A stretch of DNA of 18,593 nucleotides from contig JAJXYP010000051.1 of the NCBI GenBank assembly GCA_021780545.1, forward strand, positions 1-18,593. The letters are read 5' to 3'. The notes under the pieces are model-generated. The model made no database searches. It saw only the letters and a program-made list of their open reading frames with translations, and was not told the DNA's origin. Numbering within the stretch: position 1 is the first letter of the stretch; each line of letters opens with the position of its first letter. The position numbers and the translations under genes were made by a program. Shown here one piece after another: positions 1 through 7,501 of the stretch. Source of the stretch: a bacterium. Its GTDB lineage: Bacteria; Patescibacteriota; Minisyncoccia; UBA6257; 2-01-FULL-56-20.

Positions 1-1286
1 GTATTACTCGAATTGCAGGTGTACGAACTCGAATTGCAGGTGCCGCCCGCGCAGCAAATCTGACCGTTGCCGCCGCAGGAGACCGGCGGTTGATTGGCGG
101 TAATGTTGACATATGGCAACGGTTGAACGCAGGTCGTTTGTCCCGCGTTACAGGCATAGAGCGTGTATTGATAGGTATTGCCGGCCTGCAACGTAGTGAG
201 GTTCATGGAGCCATTCGCTGACACGGTACCGAGGGAAATAGGGCCTGCAACCGTCGCGCCCGTCGCCGTATTGTACTGTGTCACATAAATCCGGACCGAT
301 GGTGCGTTGGTTGACGTCCAGGATATGGAGTCGCCGCAGGTCGTCTGGCCGGCGGCCGGCGTGCAACTTGACGACGAAGCTGTGATGTTGGCTTTCATTA
401 TCGGTGTCGGCGCCGGCGGATTCACCGTTACGGAGCAGGATGCCGTGCTACCGTTACCATCCTTAACCGTCGCAGTCCCGGTTCCCGCCGTCGATCCGGA
501 ATTGGTGAAGGTGGAATTAAACGAAGATCCTGAACCGCTCGATGGATTGGCCGAAATGTTAGTCCCGCCCGAAGCCGTCCAAGAGTAACTACCGCTGCCT
601 CCGCTCGCGGAAAAAGAAACGCTGCCGCCGGAATTTACCGTCGAAGGTGAAGACGAACAGGTAGGAGGGGTTGAGCTAGGTAGTGGGGCTACAGGAAACG
701 TATAATCAAAACTTATCGACCCTCCGTTGGTATTGTTTGTTTGGGACGTCTGATTATGAGTGGGAGACCCATAACCTGATCCAATAGATTGAAGCGCAAT
801 TGAATAAGTTCCCGCTTGTACGTTAGAAATGGCAGGTTCATCAATACCTGTTGTACCATTTCCAGAGAACGAACCGCCCGGCCCCGAAACTGTCCAATAA
901 GCAGAAGGAACGTCTCGGCCGCTGTTGTCCTTCATGGACACGTTGACAGTGATAGAGTTGGGCAGGCACAAAGCGGCAAAGCGTGGACAATTAAGTCCAT
1001 TGGAGCCGACGACACAACCATAATCATAGAGGGCGCATACCGGCCCGGTATAATTGACCGGACACGCGTCGGTTGACGGGGCATAATAACCGGTCACCTG
1101 GCAGGTTTGGGTGGCCGCAGGCGGACATATATTGGTCGTGCCAGACACATAACACATCCCCAAATTTATCGGGGCGCTGCCGAAATTCGTCGCAGCATAT
1201 GCATGGCCGGCAACAAAACCGACGCAAACAACAGAAAATACAAAAAGAACATCCCTAAAACGCAAGAGTTTCTGCGTAAATTTCAT
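1..1286 (-). CDS. Secreted Cys-rich Ig-like surface protein, C-terminus beyond window (partial)
   Basis: The minus frame is open from the ATG at 1286 to the window edge (428 codons, no stop), so the C-terminus is missing. Residues 1-31 form a signal peptide with a long hydrophobic stretch and a likely cut after AYA. Then come Cys-containing segments, an Ig/PKD-like stretch (about residues 205-290: SGGSVSFSASGGSGSYSW, later GTATVKDGNGSTASCSVTV) and a second fibronectin/Ig-like unit with DSISWTST and TYQYTLYACN. The visible end is Cys-rich and enters a 7-residue repeat (TCNSSSY). Its ATG overlaps the upstream stop as ATGA and no SD is visible, so translation is probably coupled to that gene. 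The role is unknown; an adhesin or pilus-associated surface protein is an inference from the domains and from pil genes nearby. Confidence 0.85.
   Translation of the reverse strand, partial: MKFTQKLLRFRDVLFVFSVVCVGFVAGHAYAATNFGSAPINLGMCYVSGTTNICPPAATQTCQVTGYYAPSTDACPVNYTGPVCALYDYGCVVGSNGLNCPRFAALCLPNSITVNVSMKDNSGRDVPSAYWTVSGPGGSFSGNGTTGIDEPAISNVQAGTYSIALQSIGSGYGSPTHNQTSQTNNTNGGSISFDYTFPVAPLPSSTPPTCSSSPSTVNSGGSVSFSASGGSGSYSWTASGGTNISANPSSGSGSSFNSTFTNSGSTAGTGTATVKDGNGSTASCSVTVNPPAPTPIMKANITASSSSCTPAAGQTTCGDSISWTSTNAPSVRIYVTQYNTATGATVAGPISLGTVSANGSMNLTTLQAGNTYQYTLYACNAGQTTCVQPLPYVNITANQPPVSCGGNGQICCAGGTCNSSSYTCNSSN
7..42. repeat. 16-bp direct repeat with 21-bp period
   Basis: ACTCGAATTGCAGGTG occurs at 6-21 and 27-42, exactly 21 bp apart. 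On the minus strand this encodes a 7-residue unit (TCNSS plus two residues) in the Cys-rich part of the surface protein. A third degenerate unit may precede it (GTCNSS). The array reaches the window edge, so its copy number is unknown. Confidence 0.6.
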
Positions 1287-2197
1287 TTGATGGTGGTTTG
1301 ATATTGCACGCCGACCAGAACGCCTTCCGGAATCACTTCGTAGGTCATCCGCAACCGATTATGCATCGCTTCGATGGTTGCTTCCGCCTCCAGGATCCCC
1401 GCATCGGAAGCGGAAGACGAATCAAGAACCGTCCAGCCATATTGCTGAGCGATGGCACTAAAATGAGCGATAAGCGAAGATACGTCGACGCCCTTCAGGA
1501 GGTACGTAAATCGTCCCCCGTTCGATCCGTCGGCATAAACGAGGGAATCATGCTCGTAGTAGACCGCTGACGAATCAAGGAACGGCGCGATCTCGGCGCC
1601 TTGCGCCGCAACATCAGATCCAGTTGCGGAAACAATTGCCGGGAATTCGACCTTCGCCGACCCGAGAAGACGCGCCAGATCGGCCGACGCGGCCGCCGGA
1701 ACCGCCGGCTGCTGCCCGCCATACGCGATATTCGGCGCCGCAGCCGGACTGGTTGGCACGAAATCGCCCGGCACGTAGGCCAACGAAACGGCGGTCGGAG
1801 CGCCGGGATATTCTTCGGACGCCGTGAAATTAACCGCCCCCGTCGAAGAAGCGGCGTAGATCGTCGCAAAGGAGGCTGACGAGGATTGATTCTTGAGTTG
1901 CCAACCGGCGGCAGCGAGCGACAGCGCGTAACCGGCGAAGAGCGACTGCGGCGTCGCGGACGAATTCCATTCCGCGACATATTCCGCGTTGGAACCGCTG
2001 CCCATCGTGTAGCTTTCGGTGAAATGCGCCGAAGAATCAATCAGGAGTCCGGCCGGGAATCCCGGAATTACTCGACCCGCCGGCGCGTAAACGGCTCCAC
2101 CGATGCCGCTGTGATTCGCGACGTAAAACCAGGCGCCACCGAGGAGAATCAAGACCGCCACGAGGGCGAGGATCAACTCTTTGGTGGTGAGCTTCAT
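1283..2197 (-). CDS. Membrane-anchored extracytoplasmic protein with two similar modules
   Basis: 304 aa from the ATG at 2197 (MKLTTKELIL); a GTG/ATG further upstream at 2224 is unlikely because a TATAAT element lies between them. One N-terminal transmembrane helix or uncleaved signal (about residues 7-24) is followed by an extracytoplasmic Ser/Ala-rich region. Two modules of about 100 residues look related: each has a Tyr-rich beta segment, a helix leading to a GW pair (AAAGWQL; QQYGWTV), then alternating beta strands ending in a VxYxP or VxVxYQ motif. This suggests an internal duplication. The family was not recognised. It is the first gene of a two-gene unit with the secreted Ig-like protein, sharing an ATGA overlap, so the two may work together at the cell surface. 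Confidence 0.8.
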   Translation of the reverse strand: MKLTTKELILALVAVLILLGGAWFYVANHSGIGGAVYAPAGRVIPGFPAGLLIDSSAHFTESYTMGSGSNAEYVAEWNSSATPQSLFAGYALSLAAAGWQLKNQSSSASFATIYAASSTGAVNFTASEEYPGAPTAVSLAYVPGDFVPTSPAAAPNIAYGGQQPAVPAAASADLARLLGSAKVEFPAIVSATGSDVAAQGAEIAPFLDSSAVYYEHDSLVYADGSNGGRFTYLLKGVDVSSLIAHFSAIAQQYGWTVLDSSSASDAGILEAEATIEAMHNRLRMTYEVIPEGVLVGVQYQTTIK

Positions 2198-2206
2198 GAT
2201 AGTTCT

Positions 2207-2212
2207 ATTATA
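2207..2212 (-). promoter_or_regulatory. -10 element (TATAAT) for the 1283-2197 gene
   Basis: A perfect TATAAT on the minus strand ends 9 nt before the ATG at 2197. The transcript would begin 2-3 nt before the start codon, i.e. nearly leaderless. No clear -35 box lies 16-18 nt upstream. It supports the start at 2197 over 2224. Confidence 0.55.
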
Positions 2213-2241
2213 CACCAATACCATCTGCCTGGCCCGCCCCC

Positions 2242-2270
2242 TTGTGAATAAGTCAAAAATGACGTTTAAT
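2242..2270 (+). promoter_or_regulatory. Promoter for the TIGR03437 protein gene
   Basis: TTGTGA (2242-2247) and TTTAAT (2265-2270) are separated by 17 nt, a sigma70-like layout, predicting a start of transcription near 2277 and a leader of about 75 nt. It stands back to back with the minus-strand -10 element at 2207-2212. Confidence 0.5.
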
Positions 2271-2282
2271 AGGAGTAGTTAT

Positions 2283-2325
2283 CGCGGGCGTTGTCCCGCG
2301 AAAAGAAGAATATGGCGGAACCGCC
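2283..2325 (+). promoter_or_regulatory. Structured 5' leader with two small hairpins
   Basis: Two inverted repeats lie in the predicted leader: CGCGGG/CCCGCG (2283-2288 with 2295-2300, loop of 6) and GGCG/CGCC (2314-2317 with 2322-2325, loop GAAC). Neither is followed by a U-run on the plus strand, so they are not terminators. They could stabilise the mRNA, or the first could be an operator; this is not resolved. Confidence 0.35.
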
Positions 2326-2351
2326 GAACTGAAAGAAAGGAGCGTAAGCAT

Positions 2352-4223
2352 ATGCGTGGGTTATCGATAACAATCCTGCTATCTCTGGCGGCGCTCGCGG
2401 CGTCCGCCCAAACCAACCCTGCGACCAGCGGAACGGTGGTCGAAACGGTGAAGAATATTGCCGTAACGGCAGACAACAACAGTGGCTGGCCTCTCGTAAC
2501 AGCCGACCCTCAACGGGGACGATTTTACATCGGGAACGTAGAGAACTTAAACGTCGTCGACGTCTCGACCGGTAGCGTGAAAGTGATCCCGCTGCCGCCG
2601 GGTCCGAACGCTGCAACCGCCGGAATGAGTTCCCCGCCAGTCCTGCTCCCCAATGGCATGGTGGTCACGGAATCTCAACAATTTGGAGCTGTCGATAGCA
2701 TCAATCATTTCCCGTGGATCACCGCAACCGATCCCGATACGGGAACCGCGGCCATCGTTTATCAGGCCGATCAAAACGGACCAATACAGTTCATCCAGTG
2801 GATGGCCTCCTCGCTCGACGGGAAATTGCTCTACGTCGCAGGAGGCGATCCCAGCGGTCCCAATGCGAACTTCTTCGCGCTCGATACGGCGACCTGGAAA
2901 ATCGTAAAATCCTGGAGCCTCGGGCCGCCTTACGATCCCCACACCGTCAACGTCCTGGCGGACGGAACACTGGTTCTGACGCTTTGGAACGACGGATGGG
3001 CCAATGGGGGGCCGTTCGCCGACTATCAGGTGCTCTTCATCAAACCGGATGGATCGATGATTCAGACCGATCTAAAAAGCCTCGATCTAGGCCAGCGGAT
3101 CGTCCAAGCGCCGGACAATCGTCTCTACATCGGTGCGATGGATTATTTGAAAAATGACGACTGGGTCGGACTCATCCTCGACCCCGCAACCGGACAGATC
3201 GTTGACGAAAACCATGACTACTCCCTGGGACATGCTATTATCTCTGTCGTTCCGGGGACATGGAGGGAGTATACACTTGACCCATGGGGTGATGGGGGCA
3301 TGGTGTTGACGTGGGAGCTCCAGAATTGGTCCACGAGAAGCTCTCCCTTCATCGCGGTGAATGTCGGGAGTTTTGCTTCGATGGCCGTCTATGCGGCAAG
3401 TGATCACGATGTCCTCGGTATTCTTGAGGGCAGCGACTTCGTCATCTACAGCGTGCCATGGCCAAGCGCATACCCGCTCCCCTCTCCGCTCGTCAGTCCG
3501 GGTGGCGTGGTGAACGCGGCGACCTTCAAGCGGGACGTTTCACCGGGGTCGCTCGTATCGGTCTTCGGGAGCAGCTTCACGCTGATTGGAGATAGCGTCC
3601 AAGCGCTCCCCCTGCCTGACAATCTGGCCGATGTCCAGGCCTTCATCACCGGCTCCGATGGGAAGACAACTGCGGCTCCGATGCTCTACGCGTCGGAGGC
3701 GCAGCTCAACCTCCAGCTCCCCTCCTCCATCCCGCCGGGGCCGGCGACCGTGAAGCTCGTGTGGGCCGATTACATTTCGAGCCCGCCCGTCAGCTTCACG
3801 GTGCAGGCGGCCGCTCCCGGTATCTTCGAAGTGTCCCAGGCGCCCATCATCACGGACGCATCGGGGACGGTCGTCGGTACCGCGGGGCGACCGCTCCAGC
3901 CCGGCCAGCCGTATACGATCTGGGCAACCGGACTCGGAAAAACGGCCTGCACGGGCACGCTCCCCGACGGTTCGGCGCCGAAGGACGCCTCCTGTGTCCT
4001 CATCGAACCGCCGGTTCTCACGATCGGCGGCCGGACCGCCACCATCCTGTTCGCGGGGCTTGCCCCGGGATTGGTTGGCGTCGATCAGGTCAATTTCTCG
4101 CTCCCCGCAGGGAGCGGTTCCGCCGGGTCCGGTTCAACGAACCAGACCTCCCCTCTTTCCGTCGCCGGGATTCTCGCGGCGGGCGGTGCAAGCGCCACCT
4201 TCCAGGTGACGATTAGCCCGTAA
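2352..4223 (+). CDS. Secreted beta-propeller-like protein with C-terminal TIGR03437 domain
   Basis: 623 aa from the ATG at 2352, chosen because AAGGAG (2337-2342) sits 9 nt upstream and the product then begins with a clean signal peptide (MRGLSITILLSLAALAASAQ). The frame is open further upstream but lacks such signals. Residues about 30-370 look like a YVTN/propeller-type repeat protein (DPQRGRFYIGN, VVDVSTGSVKV, SLDGKLLYVAGG). From about residue 383 to the end is a domain of the TIGR03437 type, named for its expansion in Solibacter: GGVVNAATF, SPGSLVSVFGSSF, PMLYASEAQLNLQLP, APGIF, YTIWATGLGKT, ILFAGLAPGLVGVDQVNFSLP. The function is unknown; it is exported. It is a lone plus-strand gene between two minus-strand units, with its own promoter and terminator. 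A strong SD and an acidobacterial-type domain are atypical for this neighbourhood, so horizontal gain is plausible. Confidence 0.88.
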   Translation: MRGLSITILLSLAALAASAQTNPATSGTVVETVKNIAVTADNNSGWPLVTADPQRGRFYIGNVENLNVVDVSTGSVKVIPLPPGPNAATAGMSSPPVLLPNGMVVTESQQFGAVDSINHFPWITATDPDTGTAAIVYQADQNGPIQFIQWMASSLDGKLLYVAGGDPSGPNANFFALDTATWKIVKSWSLGPPYDPHTVNVLADGTLVLTLWNDGWANGGPFADYQVLFIKPDGSMIQTDLKSLDLGQRIVQAPDNRLYIGAMDYLKNDDWVGLILDPATGQIVDENHDYSLGHAIISVVPGTWREYTLDPWGDGGMVLTWELQNWSTRSSPFIAVNVGSFASMAVYAASDHDVLGILEGSDFVIYSVPWPSAYPLPSPLVSPGGVVNAATFKRDVSPGSLVSVFGSSFTLIGDSVQALPLPDNLADVQAFITGSDGKTTAAPMLYASEAQLNLQLPSSIPPGPATVKLVWADYISSPPVSFTVQAAAPGIFEVSQAPIITDASGTVVGTAGRPLQPGQPYTIWATGLGKTACTGTLPDGSAPKDASCVLIEPPVLTIGGRTATILFAGLAPGLVGVDQVNFSLPAGSGSAGSGSTNQTSPLSVAGILAAGGASATFQVTISP

Positions 4224-4228
4224 CCAAC

Positions 4229-4272
4229 AGGCCCGGGGCAGTGGCATTTCGCCGCTGCTCCCGGGCCTTTTT
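4229..4272 (+). terminator. Rho-independent terminator after the TIGR03437 gene
   Basis: AGGCCCGGG (4229-4237) pairs with CCCGGGCCT (4260-4268), with inner pairing between AGTGGC and GCCGCT, followed by TTTTT. It starts 6 nt after the stop. Its U-tract supplies the reverse-strand UAA stop of the glycosylase gene (4271-4273). Confidence 0.9.
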
Positions 4273-4834
4273 AATTACCCGCCGCCACGCCCGGTAATTT
4301 TTTAAAATCCTCTTGGAACGCCCGCATCATGTCGGGAGAACGCAACGCCGCAGCGGGATGATACACGGGATACACGACCCGGCCGTCCACGGTCCAGGCG
4401 CGGCCGTGATCGCGGGAAATCTTGGCATCCGGCAAAAAATAGCACATTGCAAAACGGCCGAGCGGCACGATGACCCGCGGGTCGATGACGTCAATCTGTC
4501 GCGCGAGGTATGGCCGGTACGCCGCAATCTCTTCGGGCAGCGGATCGCGGTTGCCAGGCGGCCGGCGTTTGACGATGTTCGTTATGTACACGTCGGCGCG
4601 GCGCCAGCCGATCGCCCCGATCATTCGATCGAGCAACTGTCCGCCGCGGCCGACGAACGGCCGACGCAGGCGGTCTTCGGTTTCACCGGGCGCTTCGCCG
4701 ATGAACATCACGGCGGCGTCAACATCTCCCTCGCCAAAAACGAGATTGGCCTGGCCCGCGAGCGGCAGAGAGCTATCCTCCGCCATGAGCGCCTCAAGTT
4801 TCGAAAGTTCGTTCCGTTTCCCCGCGGGAATCAC
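4271..4834 (-). CDS. Uracil-DNA glycosylase, family-4-like, lacking the Fe-S cysteines
   Basis: 187 aa, GTG start at 4834 that overlaps the upstream stop as GTGA. It should remove uracil from DNA to start base-excision repair. Visible family-4 signatures: FIGEAPGETEDRLRRPFVGR (motif A, active-site region), YITNIVKRRPPGNRDPLPEE, IVPLGRFAM, and YHPAAALR (motif B). The four cysteines that bind the [4Fe-4S] cluster in classical family-4 enzymes are absent: the N-terminal CxxC position reads EDSSLPLA, KCRPP is KRRPP and the later Cys is Tyr (AAYRPYL). The protein contains one Cys only (MCYF). It is the last gene of the pil operon, coupled to the PilP-like gene. Substrate range without the cluster is unknown. 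Confidence 0.9.
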   Translation of the reverse strand: MIPAGKRNELSKLEALMAEDSSLPLAGQANLVFGEGDVDAAVMFIGEAPGETEDRLRRPFVGRGGQLLDRMIGAIGWRRADVYITNIVKRRPPGNRDPLPEEIAAYRPYLARQIDVIDPRVIVPLGRFAMCYFLPDAKISRDHGRAWTVDGRVVYPVYHPAAALRSPDMMRAFQEDFKKLPGVAAGN

Positions 4835-5130
4835 GGAGCGACAAATGGGTTGGCGCGGCCAAGCGGCACGGGTCCGGTTGACGTCGGTTCCGGCACGCTC
4901 TGTTTCAGCATCTCGAACGCCGTACTTGAAACAACGACCGATGGATCAAAGTTGATCTTCGTGATAGCCGCGATATCCTGAAACGCCGGCGGCGCCGTGA
5001 CAATCCCCTGCGGCGCCGGCGCGAAGAACAGGTAGTATCCCGCCACGGCAACAATGGCAAGGACGACGATCCAGCCAAGCGCGCTTGGCGTATTCGATTG
5101 CTGCCTTTCCTCTTCAACGATGATGGCCAT
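4831..5130 (-). CDS. Short PilP-like inner-membrane protein of the type IV pilus operon
   Basis: 99 aa. A short cytoplasmic N-terminus is followed by one transmembrane helix (about residues 19-37, GWIVVLAIVAVAGYYLFF), then a Pro-rich extracytoplasmic tail ending in GRANPFVAP. A late R-x-NPF motif and a position directly after pilO are PilP-like features, but the protein is much shorter than proteobacterial PilP (about 170 aa) and shows no lipobox. It may tie PilNO to an outer part of the pilus machine; that role is inferred from context. The start has no SD. The stop overlaps the glycosylase GTG. Confidence 0.7.
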   Translation of the reverse strand: MAIIVEEERQQSNTPSALGWIVVLAIVAVAGYYLFFAPAPQGIVTAPPAFQDIAAITKINFDPSVVVSSTAFEMLKQSVPEPTSTGPVPLGRANPFVAP

Positions 5131-5151
5131 AATAGTAGTGTCTGTTTCCGG

Positions 5152-5730
5152 TTATTGGGACTGGTAATAGGTAACGACCGTCATGGAGTAATTATAGAGA
5201 TCTTTCGTGGCGCCGCCCGACGAAATGGAGAGCGCCTTCAGATCGAACATCCGAACATTCGTTTCAATCCCCGCAAGGAACGCCTGGAGGTCTTCGTAGC
5301 TGCCGATGGCGGCCAATTGGAAAGAGATCGTTCCGACCGGTTTCAGAATATTCGTCGATGATCCCGCCGGCTGAGACACCGCCTGCAAAATGGGCTTTGA
5401 GATCGAAATGCCCTGCACGGTGAGACCGCTGTTCGCCGCCAATCCATAGAACTGAGCCAGCGCGCCGGCTATGTCGGGGCCCGTGGGAAGCGCCAAATCA
5501 ACTGTTTCGAGGGTCGCCGTGTCGTTTCGATATGAAGTGATTATGCTCTCGGCCTGGGTAACCGCCTGCGTCTCGGTTGCGAGGAACTGCTGGGCCGCTT
5601 CGAGGTTGCCCTTTGTCGTCATCGCGTCCTGATACGCGGGTTCGATCAGGTCAAACAGCACGACGAGCGCGCCAATGACGAACAAAAGCGCGAGGACGAT
5701 GCTGATTAAACGTTTGGAGCTTTGTTTCAT
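5152..5730 (-). CDS. pilO: Type IV pilus assembly protein PilO
   Basis: 192 aa: a short cytoplasmic tip, one transmembrane helix (about 9-28), a coiled-coil stretch (GNLEAAQQFLATETQAVTQAE), then an alpha/beta ferredoxin-like periplasmic domain with GLTVQGISISKP, TISFQLAAIGSYEDLQAFLAGIE and LYNYSMTVVTYYQ. This topology and the spot after pilN identify PilO. It pairs with PilN in the inner-membrane alignment complex that links PilM to the pilus. It begins 10 nt after pilN; no SD is seen before the ATG. Confidence 0.88.
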   Translation of the reverse strand: MKQSSKRLISIVLALLFVIGALVVLFDLIEPAYQDAMTTKGNLEAAQQFLATETQAVTQAESIITSYRNDTATLETVDLALPTGPDIAGALAQFYGLAANSGLTVQGISISKPILQAVSQPAGSSTNILKPVGTISFQLAAIGSYEDLQAFLAGIETNVRMFDLKALSISSGGATKDLYNYSMTVVTYYQSQ

Positions 5731-5740
5731 GATATGGCGA

Positions 5741-6373
5741 TTATGGACCAGCCGGAGCCGGCGTGGCGGAAGCGGCTGTCGATGTAGCTATGCCGGACAA
5801 AGACGAGGAAAAAATATCCGGGTTCATCACGAGTATGGCGCTAAACCGCCATCCGGCAGGGACAGCCACGGCCCCCGCACCCGACGCCGGAGAAAACGAA
5901 ACATTTGAAACCGTCACGCTCTTAACCTCCGGGGACGACTGGAAGACGGCGATCTGCTGGTTGATGTCCGATTCATTCGGCGCGCCGCCCATAACGTCAA
6001 TCTGTCCACCAAGCGAATAGGAAAAATTAGAATAATAGATGTTCGCCTCCGTATTGGCTGAAAGCCAGCCAAGAAAACGCGAGAAGGTGATGTGATTGCC
6101 AAGCAGGGTGCGCAAATTCGATGTCTGGGAATAAAACGCCGCAAGCTGTGCTTCGTCTCCCGAGGAAATCGATTGCGCGAGCGTGTTAATTTTTCCCTGG
6201 GTTGCCGCGGTCTGCGAAGAAAGGTAGGGCGAATAAATCAGCGTGATGCCGAAATAAATCAGCACCATAACCGCGAGGATGCTGGCGGAGAACATCAAAA
6301 CGCCGGCGGACCACCCGGGCGTCGTGACCGGTTCCTGTGTCAGTTTGTTTACCACTTGCTGGGGGAGGGGCAT
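5741..6373 (-). CDS. pilN: Type IV pilus assembly protein PilN
   Basis: 210 aa. The cytoplasmic N-terminus (MPLPQQVVNKLTQEP) would contact PilM; the classical NLLP motif is replaced by PLPQQVVN. A transmembrane helix at about 26-47 is followed by a helical segment and an alpha/beta domain (ITFSRFLGWLSANT, INQQIAVFQSSPEVKSVTVS), then an Ala/Pro/Thr-rich tail. It starts 9 nt after the pilM stop and precedes pilO. There is no recognisable SD. Sequence similarity within PilN families is low, so context carries much of the call. Confidence 0.82.
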   Translation of the reverse strand: MPLPQQVVNKLTQEPVTTPGWSAGVLMFSASILAVMVLIYFGITLIYSPYLSSQTAATQGKINTLAQSISSGDEAQLAAFYSQTSNLRTLLGNHITFSRFLGWLSANTEANIYYSNFSYSLGGQIDVMGGAPNESDINQQIAVFQSSPEVKSVTVSNVSFSPASGAGAVAVPAGWRFSAILVMNPDIFSSSLSGIATSTAASATPAPAGP

Positions 6374-6382
6374 GAAATAAGA

Positions 6383-7471
6383 TTAGCTGTTTGTTTTCGA
6401 ACCGAGACCCAGGCCGAGCGCGACCGACATCAGCGGATTGAGCTCCGACACGAAAGGCTGGATGTCAGGGGCGTACTCAAATTTCAGAAATGGCGCGGCC
6501 TTCGCCACCGGCATCCCAAATTCCCGCTCGAAATATTTTTCGATGCCAAGGAGATTCGCCCCGCCCCCGGCCAGGATCACCCGCTCCGCTTTCCGGGCAA
6601 TCGAAACCTGTTCGTGATAAGTAAAATCAACTTTCTTCACCTCATTTATTATAGCATCCAGAAATGGCAGCATGATTGTGGACAGTTCATAATTGGGGCC
6701 TGTGCCTATAATTCCCCGCTCTTTCTTCAACTCCTCGGCTCGCAGCGGATTGACGCCCAAACTCGTCGCAAGGGCCTGCGTGAGCGACGAACCCGCAAAA
6801 TCCGATTGCCCCGAAAAGGTGATCTGGCCGTTTTCCATAAAAACGATGTTGGTTGACCGGCTTCCGATGTCAATCACGACCGAAGGCGTAGGATCTCCTG
6901 CAAAGAGCCGGGCCAAACTGAGACTCTCAAGCTCCATCGATTTAAGCGCGAGGCCCGCCGCCCGGAAAATCCGTTGATATTTCTGAATCTGTTCCTGCGG
7001 CACGGAAATCAGCATGATTTTCCGGTGTGTGAATCCCTTCTCGTCCTGGTATCCGCCGACGTCCCGCCAATCGAGCCACACCTCATTGAGCGGCAGCGGC
7101 ACATACTGCTTGGCCTGATATACGATCGCCTGCTGGATCTCCTTCTGGCTCATCTGCGGAAAATCGAGAACGGTCGTAAAAACCGAAAACGGCGCGAGAG
7201 AGGCCCGCGCCGATTTCGTCCCCGCACCCATCTGGCGCACGAGCGTTTTAAGGAGCTCGACAATATCGGCCTCGAAAATCTTCAGGCTGCTCGTCTGCAG
7301 CGCCTGGTTCGCCCGCGCCAAATATCCGCTCGACTCCAGAATGCCATAATTCATAATCCGCAAGGCCTGCTTGCCCGGCGCGAACTCGATCGCCTTGATG
7401 GATGTGGTGCCAATATCGACTGCAAGCATGGACTGATCGCCGTTAAATAAAGATGAAAAGATGTTTGCCAT
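6383..7471 (-). CDS. pilM: Type IV pilus assembly protein PilM, actin-like ATPase
   Basis: 362 aa, normal length. It has an actin/FtsA-like fold: phosphate-1 loop LAVDIGTTSIKAIEF (about 16-30), FSVFTTVLDFPQMSQKEIQQAI and YVPLPLNEVWLDW typical of PilM, phosphate-2 VVIDIGSRSTNIVFMENG, and adenosine-binding VILAGGGANLLGIEKYF near the C-terminus. PilM is cytoplasmic and binds the N-terminal peptide of PilN, passing nucleotide state to the PilN-PilO complex. It is the first gene of the operon, transcribed away from comF with only 29 nt between the start codons. Confidence 0.95.
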   Translation of the reverse strand: MANIFSSLFNGDQSMLAVDIGTTSIKAIEFAPGKQALRIMNYGILESSGYLARANQALQTSSLKIFEADIVELLKTLVRQMGAGTKSARASLAPFSVFTTVLDFPQMSQKEIQQAIVYQAKQYVPLPLNEVWLDWRDVGGYQDEKGFTHRKIMLISVPQEQIQKYQRIFRAAGLALKSMELESLSLARLFAGDPTPSVVIDIGSRSTNIVFMENGQITFSGQSDFAGSSLTQALATSLGVNPLRAEELKKERGIIGTGPNYELSTIMLPFLDAIINEVKKVDFTYHEQVSIARKAERVILAGGGANLLGIEKYFEREFGMPVAKAAPFLKFEYAPDIQPFVSELNPLMSVALGLGLGSKTNS

Positions 7472-7492
7472 GGGAAGCGGCTGTTTGGTTTC

Positions 7493-7501
7493 ATTTTATC
7501 A
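7493..7501 (-). promoter_or_regulatory. Extended -10 promoter for the pil operon
   Basis: On the minus strand TGA-TAAAAT (TGn plus hexamer) ends 21 nt before the pilM ATG, predicting a leader of about 15 nt. No SD is found in it. The element overlaps the comF start codon on the other strand, so the two genes could affect each other's expression. Confidence 0.5.

Noticed and set aside
1495..2251. Arg-rich open frames overlapping the 1283-2197 gene
   Set aside because: Their composition is a frame-shifted image of the real gene, which has a signal anchor, promoter and coupled neighbour.
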